Source: Papaver somniferum (Eukaryota; Streptophyta; Magnoliopsida; Ranunculales; Papaveraceae). Taken from it: a stretch of 64,000 nucleotides of DNA. The position numbers were made by a program, and so were the translations under genes. This document shows positions 52,617 to 61,948 of this stretch, in pieces. Position 1 is the stretch's first letter. Each line of letters starts with the position of its first letter. The notes under the pieces were generated by a model, which ran no database searches, was not told the origin of the DNA, and was given only the letters and a program-made list of their open reading frames with translations. The DNA lies in NCBI RefSeq assembly GCF_003573695.1, contig NC_039368.1:14202360-14266359 (forward strand), read 5' to 3'.

Positions 52617-55039
52617 CCATTTGAAAATACGGGGGTTTAACAACCTCACCCAATTTTTCAATTAGCAATCTGTATGGACTAACTCTAATATACTTTTAAG
52701 AGAATCAACTAAGCAGTCATACTCAATCTTAATAAAAAGTATATCAAGGAGTTAATATCTCGATCTCTTGATTTAATCTATATTCAAGCAGATATAAATC
52801 TACGAGTCTTTATTAAATACAAGAGATATAAACTTGGATGGTACCAAAGACTAATATCTAGGGATCAATCAATTTCCAATCAACAACCAAAGGTTGGATT
52901 TCACAATTGATCGATACAATGCACAACCTGTGATATTTCAATTATATAACAAAATATAATGCGGAATAGAAATAACACAGACACCAGAAGTTTTGTTAAC
53001 GAGGAAACCGCAAATGCAGAAAAACCCCGGGACCTAATCCAGATTGAACACCACACTGTATTAAGCCGCTACAAACACTAGCATACTACAAACTAACTTC
53101 CGTCTGGACAGTAGTTGAACCCCAATCAATCTCACACTGATTCAAGGTACAGTTGCGCTCCTTACGTCTCTGATCCCATCAGGATGCTACAGACTTGACC
53201 CTTAGCTGATCTCACCCACAACCAAGAGTTGCTATGACCCAAAGTCGAAGACTTGAATAACAAATCTGTATCACACAGAAAAGTCTACGATAATAGATAA
53301 ATCCGTCTCCCACAGATAAACCAACGAGTTTTGTTCTGTCTTTTGATAAAATAAAGGTGAACAGGAAACAATTGTTAACCCGGACTTATATTCCCGAAGA
53401 ACAGCCTAGAATTATCAATCACCTCACAATAATCTTAATCGTATGGTAGAGAAACAAGATATTGCGGAGTCACAAACGATGAGGCGAAGATGTTTGTGAT
53501 TTCTTTTTATCTTGCCCTATCGGAGATATAATCTCAAGCCAATCTTTCAGTTGAAGTCGTACGATATAAAATGGCAAGATCAAATTGCTCAACTATAAGA
53601 GAAGTAGTTTCGTCTGGCTTCACAATCCCAATGAAGTCTTTAAGTCGTTAACCTATAGGTTATTGAGAAGAAACCTAAGGTTAAAGGAGAATCGAATCTA
53701 GATAAACCAACTAGTATCACACAGGAGGTGTGGGGATTAGTTTTCCCAGTTGCTAGAGTTCTCCTTTTTATAGTTTTCAAATTATGGTTTGCAATCAATG
53801 TTATCTTAGTAACAAAGCATTCAATATTCATCGTTAGATAAAAACATGATTAGATACAATCTAATATCTTTAAACCGTTAGATCGAAACTTAGCTTGTCA
53901 TACACAAATGAAATGTATTTCGTTTAGGTTTGAGTAACCGTACCTAAACGAGTACACTTAGTTTGTTCACAAATAGTTAACCAATGGTTATCCATATGAA
54001 CACTTTCATATTAACCGTATTCATCTTCTTCGCAACTAGTTCAAATAACTTCAAAGAACTAGTTGAAGAGTTGTTCAATTGCTTAGGTTTTTATACATAG
54101 ACACAATTGAAGCAAAATCGGTTTGATTCATTTGAATCAATTCATGAACAATATATCCATGGTTTGCAAAGATTTCATTCCTTATAGTTTAAGTTCATGA
54201 ACTACCGATTTGAGAAAATAACCAGCTTGGGTACGCTTGCGTACCTTAGCAACCAGATTGGGTTGGTTTTGGTTTCCAAACTCAGCAGAATTTTTGGGTA
54301 GAAAAGTTCCGCCTGTACGCGTACCTAAAGTGACTGGTTTACTAGTTTGCAAACTACAAACTCAACAGAATTTTTCGGGAGGAAAATTTACGCCAGTACG
54401 CGTACCCAACCTGTCTCCTTTACAAATTCTGTATGCACACATATGCACACACTGAGTTTCCGATACATGGATTTATACACTAATGTGCGAACACATTATA
54501 TATGCTTATATCCATAGATGGTTACATAATCTCAACTCTACATTCCAATTATTGAAACATTCTTCTATAATGTTATAATAGTCGTTATTCACAACTATCG
54601 TCATCAAAGCAATTTTCAAAAGATTGAAACGTCATCGTGACTTTCGTCACGGGTAAAAATGAAAATGGTTAAAGCGAAAGCTTACCAACATATATTTCAA
54701 GAAATAGATACGCGAGACAATCTCGGCTCGAAATAACAAATGTGTATGTATGTCTCAAGAATAGGAGATAGAGTAGATAGACTTTTGAGTGATAGATAAG
54801 TTCAAGTCTCTACATACATTTTAGTTGGATGAAGTTCCACTGGTTCCTTGAGTAGTTCTTCGTCTTCGTAAGATGATCGCCATGGAGTCTGGAGCTCAAC
54901 TACACTTAACTATCCTAGTTCGAGACTTATCTATAAGTAAACTAGAAATGAAGACATATAGTTTTGACAACTAAATTTGACAAACAAGCTTGAGATAGCA
55001 ACGCTTGCGAGTTCGATCGAGCAATGCTCTAACACCATT
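52617..55039 (-). mobile_element. SIRE-like solo LTR with perfect 5-bp duplication
   Basis: The LTR spans 52622-55034 (2413 bp; minus strand TGTTAGAGCATTGC...TATTTTCA) between two copies of CCATT (52617-52621 and 55035-55039). Homologous to 9342-11822. A solo LTR arises by recombination between the two LTRs of a full element. It splits the 5' part of the LINE. A minus-strand TATA-like CTATAAAAAG lies at 53775-53766, and GTACGCGTAC-type U3 motifs recur at about 54230, 54312 and 54392. Confidence 0.92.
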
Positions 55040-56222
55040 TAATCACTGTATCAACTCGGTAATGGAACATCTCCAGAAAAACAAGCTTGAAAATCTGTAA
55101 ACACACCATAGCTTCAAAAAGCTTAACAATAACTTTTGCAAACGCCTGTATCACAACTGAAAACAAGGTAAACACCATTTGGGATAAAATCAACTGCAAA
55201 CACATTTGGAATAAGAGAGATTAGTTAATCATAATATATAAAACCAAAGTAAAATTTTAAAAAACAAAACAGTAAAATAGATTAATAAGTTGAGAAATCT
55301 TAAAAGTATAACGACATTAATCTGATTAAAGTAGAAAAATTGCATTTTTTAGTTAAAAATGATGAAAATCATAAGAAATTTGATGAAACTAGAAGACTGA
55401 GTTGACGCAGGTATTTCGCCTGATCCTCAGTGCCCCGATTTCCCCAGTTCTTAGCTATCATAGTCAGAATACTTGTATCAAGGGGGGTTTTGGAGTACCA
55501 AAAGAGGGTGGAAACCTCCTACTTTAATTAGCAGCAAACCCTGCCTTTTTTTCATTTAACTTTTTTTGGGTCTAAAATATGTAGGTATGTCATGGGCCAA
55601 AACTTACTTGGCATGTTTGGCTGGCTCTTATGTTTGAAGCCTATAATAGGGGCTCCAAGGATTTGGTTTTGAGGGCTCCTATGAATTCTAATATCCTAAA
55701 AGTGGATGAGGGGTACTTATATTCTATAACAAAAACACAAAACACCCTTTAATAATTTACCTAATTACCTAATCTAATTCTAATAATAATCAAAAACTAA
55801 ACCTAAGCAAAGACACATAACGTCTCTTTCTCGTCTTCTTATTTTTCTTCTTCGTATTTTCTTCTTCTCTTCTTCCTCTTTTACCATTTTTTCTTCTTCA
55901 ATTGGGTTGGTGCACAAAATAGAATAGATGATTATTTTAGCCAACAACGATTTCAATTGGGTATGAATTAAAAAATCCACCTTTTGTTTTTGCTATTGAT
56001 TACAAGAATATGTTAGATTTGATTAAACTAGGGTTTTAAAAATTAGTTTCAGAACTTAATACGGTTAGGAAAACAAACCGTAATGATTTTTTACGGTTGG
56101 GAAAACATGAACTCCCAACCGTATTTTAGTTTTTCAATATGTTAGGGTTTCAAACCAAAACACTTAGACAGAAATAAAGAAACCTGGATAAAATCGTTTT
56201 TTATGGGGATTAGCCACATCTG
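55040..56222. other. Non-coding region with MITE-free paralogue
   Basis: The first part probably continues the LINE 5' region. 55568-55650 is a diverged copy of the sequence around the nested MITE (GGTCTAAAATATG, GGGCCAAAACTTACTTGGC), but without the MITE. The rest is AT-rich; I see no gene. Confidence 0.55.
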
Positions 56223-57929
56223 TGTTGCAAAACAAGTTAAGAACTTAACTTGTATTGATTGCATGAATCGTTTACATGCTCATCATCGAGTATTTAAATC
56301 AAACTGAACTTGTTTAACAAGTAATATCAATTTAAAGAAGCTAACTAAATATAGAAAATAACTAAGCTAAACAGAGTTTAAATAAATAAGGAAAGCTAGC
56401 TATATATGGTGTTGGTATCGCAACATCCCTCCCTGCTGGAAACATTGCTTGTCCTCAAACATCAAAATCTGGAAATCGAAGCAGAAACTCATCAGCATCT
56501 TCCCAAGTAGCTTCTTCTGCTGGGTGATCCTTCCATTTAATCAACCATTTGGTACCTGCAAAAGCACCTTTCTTGAGCATTTTACGTTCCAAAATAGTAT
56601 ATGGCTCCCATTTATCATAGTCAACAGTTATTGGAAGATTTGGATCAACCAAAACTGAAGAACCCGATTTCAACTTTAGTTGTGAAACATGAAATACTGG
56701 ATGTATACGACTTGTATCAGGTAAATCCAACCTATAAGCAACTTTTCCAATCTTCTCCAAAACACGGAAAGGTCCATAGAACTTAGGAGAAAGTTTAGAA
56801 TAAGCTTGAGTTGCAACAGTGTGTTGTCTATATGGTTGGAGACGAAGAAGATCCCAATCATTAACTGCAAAATGTCGTTCAGTGCGATTTGAATCAACAT
56901 AAGTCTTCATTCTTGTTTGAGCATCTTCTAACTGAGACTTCAAAATTCTTAGTGTGTGGTCTCTTGCTTTAAGAGTAGTATCAACAACATGCATAAATGT
57001 GGATTCTGGAAGATAAGAAGATATTGTTGGTGGTTGTCGGCTGTAAACTGCTTGATATGGAGACATTTTTATTGCAGAATGAAAGCTTATATTATACCAC
57101 CATCCTTCCCATGGTAACCACTTAGATCATTCACTAGGTTTAGTACCATCAAAACACCGTAAGTAGCATTCCAAGGTTTTATTAATAACCTCTGTTTTTC
57201 CATCAGATTGAGGATGATAAGCAGAGCTACGACACAATTTAGTGTTTTGTGAATCAAAATAAGCTTCCTAGAAGTTACTCATAAATATTGGGCCTCTATC
57301 ACTCACAATGCTTCTTGGCATGCCATGCAGACATACAATTTCACGTACAAATAACTCCGCAATAGAGCTTGCTGAATATGGATCTTTAAGTGTTAGAAAA
57401 TGTGCATATTTAGATAACGATCCAACAAAAGTCATGCGATCTGAAGGTGGAAATCCATCAACAAAATCCACCGAAATATCCAACCAAATATCAGATGGAA
57501 TTGGAAGAGGATTTAATAATCCTGGTGGACTAATTTCCTCAGACTTATTTCGTTGACAAATATCACAATGAGATATAAAAGTGTTGACTGAAGATTTCAT
57601 ACCTTTCCAATAAAAGTTCTATTGTAAACGTATGTAAGTTCGAAGATAACCAGAATGACCACCAATAAGATTGGAATGAAATTCTTCAAGTATTTTATGA
57701 CACCAACTAGAAGTTTGAGGCACTACTATACGATCCTTATAACGGAGAACACCATTAGTATGTGAAAAATGAAGCTTGGAGGTAGGATTGTCTTGTAGAT
57801 GTTGAATCAGATTACTTAGTTCTGTGTCATGTTACACTCAAGAATAATATCATCAATGCCAGAGAAAATTGGTGCGGACAAGAGAAAAACAGTGTGATCA
57901 CTCTGTTCAGAGTATCAAAGATAAATAAG
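56223..57929 (-). mobile_element. 3' part of a chromovirus (Ty3) element
   Basis: Minus strand: end of RNase H region (about 57929-57850), integrase and chromodomain (to 56455), purine tract GCAGGGAGGGA (56436-56426), and short 3' LTR 56425-56223 starting TGTTGCGATACC with TIR-like TGTTGC/GCAACA ends and a CATATATAGC TATA-like box near 56405. Reverse transcriptase, gag and the 5' LTR are missing; sequence of another kind begins at about 57930. Confidence 0.7.
56455..57840 (-). pseudogene. Chromovirus integrase with chromodomain
   Basis: 57840-57605: HHCC region with KILEEFHSNLIGGHSGYLRT, then a TAG. 57600-57268: HCDICQRNKSEEISPPG, core DISVDFVDGFPPSD (first D) with an altered following loop, YAHFLTLKDPYSASSIAELF, and RSIVSDRGPIF (second D). 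A stop and a stretch with YHPQSDGKTEVINKTLE (E) at about 57205-57150 come next. 57066-56455: IN C-terminus with KLSPKFYGPFRVLEKIGKVA and a chromodomain, WLIKWKDHPAEEATWEDADE, at the end, which in this group directs insertion to particular chromatin. Three stops make it non-functional. Confidence 0.85.
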
Positions 57930-59353
57930 TGTTATGTAGTCGAGTTCGAACCACAAATATTGTTGGTGATCAAAAGAGTTTTTTTAGCAAAGCACTAACA
58001 TAAAGTTGATTTATAATTGAGTTGTGAAATGAAGCAAACGATAATTGTAAAAGGAAGAAATAAATGATTGTAGTATCTACCAAGACTTTAAGGTTTCACC
58101 TAATGTATTCAAGTATGTATGTGATCAAATTATGACTCAATTAGAAATGAATAATGATTCATTCTATCCGGCAGATACAGAAAATTAGGATCCCTAAATC
58201 ACACCGTATCTAAGAAGTTTATAGACACTGTCAACACAAATTGCAATCAAACATAGACAAAGAAATGAACTAAAACATGAAATTCATTTATGATCACCGT
58301 AAAGAATACTAGAACCCATTAAGCTTCCCCTCTTGTCTTGACAGAGATGGGTTTAGCTTCTCATAATTTTGTAGAAAGCCACAAAAATATTGAATGAATA
58401 ATCTCTAATACAACAGCTAAAATAAAACTAATTGAATAAATTCGAATTAAGAGAATTAAGAAATCCGGCGTACCCTTCTGGGTTGATTAAGCTCATACTT
58501 TATACAACAACAACTTGACTTCTTCTCTAACTACTTGATTCAAGCATTTCTTGAATTTGGAGAAGACACTCCATATAGTTGTAACGTCTTTCACATATTT
58601 CTGCTCACACCAGCTGAAATCAGTCGTTGATTACCTGCATTTGACTCTATAAAAACAACTTTCTTCTTACAATTTCTCACAATTCAGTCAATGCAATTAT
58701 CAATCAAAATTCCCCATCAATAGCAACCACCATATCCCACTGACTTAGCATTCAACACTCATCTTCTTTCCTCCGTCTTTGTAAACTCGATAACACTCAT
58801 TTAAGAGCTGAGCTCTATACATCCAACACACGCACCCTTTATTTGCTTGCTTCCAGCATATGCCAAAGCCCAGTCCAGCCACTGACTTCCAATTTCCGGC
58901 TATTTTTCACCTTTCCACTCTGGTCTCAGCATCTAAGTCCATCTTCCATCCATCTAGCGACCACCGATTGCAAACTGGACAAACATACTGGCCCTAACTT
59001 AGCTGCCATCACTTCCACCACGGCTGCAACCAACACCAGCATTTCAAGTAACTTGTATACTGCCAGTTCATTCTCCATCCCATTATAGCACATCGACAAT
59101 TTCTCTTCTCTGTCCAACGCGTCTTCAATTAGTCTGCAAAGCAAACCAAATAAACCCGTAGTAACCATCACACTCTTGCTGTAAAATCACCATCGGATAC
59201 GAAGCTCCATCTCCATTCACATATGCAGATCCTCAAACAGCCTCCATGACCACACCCATTATTGACAGCCATGAATAAATAGAACTTCCACTGATTCGGT
59301 ATTGAAGGAAAGCCCTAATGTGAATAAAAAACTCAGACCCATTGTAGACCATC
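57930..59353 (-). repeat. Probable LTR fragment of Athila-like type
   Basis: The low-coordinate end (TGTTATGTAGTCGAGTTCGAACC) resembles the R/U5 of the LTR at 1893-5309 (GTGTAGTCAAGTTCGTTCCC), and the composition of 58600-59300 resembles 3303-5000. It begins where chromovirus sequence stops and ends (GTAGACCA) four bases before Ty1 sequence. No target duplication was found, so boundaries and nature are uncertain. The 81-residue plus-strand frame at 58843-59088 has no support as a gene. Confidence 0.35.
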
Positions 59354-59356
59354 GAA

Positions 59357-60230
59357 CTTCAAGGTTAATGAATCTGATAAATGTGTTTACATTAAATCTT
59401 TGGATGATTCTCATGTATTGTGTGCCTATATGTTGATGATATGCTCATATTAGGTAGTAACCTTGATAGTATTAATACCACTAAAAGCATGCTTAACGAA
59501 AACTTTGACATGAAAGACTTAGGCCCTGCTGATGTAATCTTAGGGATGAAAATCAGAAAGATGTTTGATGGATATAGTCTTAGTCAATCTCATTATGTTG
59601 AAACTGTGCTTAAGATGAAAATGCTAAACCTGCAACTACTCCTTATGATCCCAATTGTAAATTGAAAAAGAACAAGGGTGAGGGTATTTATCAACTTGAG
59701 TATTCTCGTGTTATTGGCAGTCTTATGTATTTAATGAACTGTACAAGACCTGATATTGCCTATACTGTGAGTATATTAAGAAGGTACACTTGCAACCCTG
59801 GGCAGGATCACTGGAATGCTCTCTACAGAGTTCTACGGTACCTGAGAGGAACTTCAAACTATTGCTTAAGTTTTGGGAAGTATCCTGCTTTGCTAGAAGG
59901 GTATTTTGATGCTAACTGGATATCAGACTCAGATGAGTGCAAATCCACTAGTGGGTACATCTTCCACTCTGGCCCAAGCCTGTGTCTTCGATCGCAATCC
60001 ACTGTGACAGTCAAGCTGCTATTGGATGCGCAAAGAATAGTGTATACAACGGAAAGTCTATACATCTTCAAAGAAGACACAAGACAGTGAAACAACTACT
60101 CTCTACTGGCATCATCTCTATAGACTTTGTAAGGTCTAAAGAGAATATTGCAGATCCTTTGACGAAAGGGTTATCTAGAGAGGTAGTTAGATCCACATCG
60201 AAGGGGATGGGACTCAAGCTCATAGAATAA
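59357..60230 (+). pseudogene. Ty1 reverse transcriptase end and RNase H
   Basis: CFKVNESDKCVYIKS leads, after a shift near 59415, into CLYVDDMLILGSN (catalytic YVDD) and ADVILGMKIRK. A second shift near 59662 gives [21 protein letters not shown] and [15 protein letters not shown], then RNase H with [21 protein letters not shown] deletion of roughly 100 bp or more joins this to a last frame, [20 protein letters not shown] and ENIADPLTKGLSREVV, ending TAA/TGA region at 60230. The deletion removes the central RNase H glutamate segment. Confidence 0.8.
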
Positions 60231-60784
60231 ATCGCCATGAAGGACACTCAACCTTGTGATTAGAGCTCCAAGATCAAGGTTCAATTAGATAACTAATTTT
60301 TGGTGATGTCGAGAGAGAGCACTATCTTTGTCCCTCCCTATGGTGTAACCGTATGATAGTGTTGCCTGCATGTTTTAGGATGATCTGTCAAGATCTTAAT
60401 GAGTTCCATGGCTTTGATTAAATCGAAGTGTGGCAGGACACTCTTAATGGACTCACCTATGTGGATGTTGGAAGTGGGGCCGCTTCCTATGAGAATTTGA
60501 GCTTTTTCTCTAGAGACATTCATTAAGTCCGGGATTTAGCCCACGGCCAAAACGGGCACAACGGCAAGAGCTTAACAGCTTTCTTTGAGACATCAAAGTG
60601 TGGTTGTTATTTCTGAATTGCACTCACTGTTGACGGTTCAAGACATTGTGTTCACCGAAACAACAAGCAGTTCCGGTAACCTCTGACTAAGTTAAGGTTC
60701 AATCTCTGGGACACCTTAGCCTAATATTGATGTATTATGTTTTCTCGTATTTCGTCGATATGTTTTACCATTCATGTGGGGGAT
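59357..60784 (+). mobile_element. Tork-like Ty1 element, upstream copy, 3' part
   Basis: Starts abruptly within reverse transcriptase (the equivalent point in the downstream copy is 63931), then RNase H to 60230, about 550 bp of non-coding sequence, and the purine tract GTGGGGGAT (60776-60784) before the shared LTR. Orientation and order match the downstream copy, with an offset of 4574 bp. Confidence 0.8.
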
Positions 60785-61082
60785 TGTTAGAGAAAACGCT
60801 TTAAATACCAATTTTTCCATGGACTATGTTTTGATCCCTAGACCTATTGCCCATTAATTGTTTTTTCATTTAAATAGATAAAACAATAGTCCCACATTGA
60901 CTAAAATCTAAATAGTTTTAGACTTAAATACCATAGAATTGGCTATAAGGGCATGGCCCTTGGGTCATTAGACTTTTGTGCTTGGAGGGAAGGCCTAGAC
61001 TAGGGCAAGGTTTCCTTTCCCGCACGCGCAGTGCTTCGCACAAAAGAACGCACGCCGCCGCCGTCCGTCCGGACGGTCGGTC

Positions 61083-61120
61083 GGGTCGGGGTCGGGCTCG
61101 GGTTCGGGTGTGGGTGTGGG
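61083..61120 (+). other. Potential G-quadruplex in LTR U3
   Basis: Seven GGG runs in 38 bases separated by loops of two or three bases (GGGTCGGGGTCGGGCTCGGG and on). The loop lengths satisfy the usual four-run quadruplex rule several times over. Confidence 0.75.
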
Positions 61121-61187
61121 TTCATTAGATCCTATCTTTTTGCTGAAATTTTTGGTACGTGTTTTCCACACAAGTAGAAGAATCTTT

Positions 61188-61305
61188 TCTTTGTCTGTAC
61201 GTGTTTTGTCCTGACTTCTTTGTCTGAACGTGCTTGTCTTGGCTTCTTTGTCTGTACGTGTTTTGTCCTGGATCCCTTGTCTGTACGTATTTGGCTTGGC
61301 AGCAA
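61188..61305. repeat. 29-bp tandem repeat in LTR U3
   Basis: Four units with TTGTCTGTACGTGTTTTGTC at 61191, 61220, 61248 and 61277. The apparent minus-strand frame (DKTRTDKE-like) is repeat translation. Confidence 0.85.
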
Positions 61306-61794
61306 CACACTGCTCCATGCCTGACAAAACAACTTTTCTTGCACTATCTTTAACCCAACATTACCAGTATTTCTGTCATAAGCATGGGTTTTCCTTCTTG
61401 TTTGTAACTACACAAACACTATATAAGAGAGTAGTTGTAAGCTCAGAAAACACACCACAGAGAAACATCTCTTCTACTCTCTCTCTGTTTTTCTGTAAAC
61501 ATCTCTTCTACTGTTTTAAGTTCTGCCAAGCTCTAAGGGTACCCTCATTGTATGCTACATTGAGGGGTACTAACTGTAGTTGTATCCTGGAGGTGACTCG
61601 CCAACTGCTGTAGCATCTCAGAGGAGTGGCAGGCGATATTTCCTTTAGGACAGCGTATCGTATACGTGCCTCTACATTTTCTATGCATCTCCAGCAACAT
61701 CGGTTTGAGCTAAGTATCTTCTTCTCAGTTACATTATTAGTAATTTACCCAACAATCTAAAGGCAATATCCTCTTTACTATATTTTGTAACAAC

Positions 61795-61893
61795 ATGGGA
61801 AAGAGTACTGTAGACAAACCCCCAAAGTTTAGTGGCAAAGACTTCAAACGATGGCAGTCCAAAATGTTATTTTTCTTAAAAGACCAAAAATGA
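61795..61893 (+). pseudogene. Ty1 gag, N-terminal remnant
   Basis: ATG at 61795, 32 residues to TGA: starts MGKSTVDKPPKFSGKDFKRW and then QSKMLFFL, the typical Ty1/copia gag opening in which a conserved W lies in a KRW motif. Nearly all of gag after this is deleted; protease coding begins about 55 bases later. Confidence 0.75.
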
Positions 61894-61948
61894 TCCTAAA
61901 CAAAAAAATAAGGCAAACGCAGTATATGATTCTGGATATTTTACTGGC

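Larger units (their letters stand above)
60785..61754 (+). repeat. LTR shared by two tandem Ty1 copies (970 bp)
   Basis: Starts TGTTAGAGAAAACG after a purine tract and ends TTACCCAACA before the gag of the next copy, so it is the 3' LTR of the upstream and the 5' LTR of the downstream copy. TATA box CTATATAAG at 61419-61427. U3 contains a G-rich run (61083-61120) and 29-bp tandem repeats (61188-61305). No Met-tRNA primer site follows at 61755, which is unusual and may reflect deletion. Confidence 0.8.

Noticed and set aside
58843..59088. 81-codon plus-strand frame rich in Ser, Thr and Pro
   Set aside because: It lies in LTR-like, low-complexity sequence without any domain or gene context.
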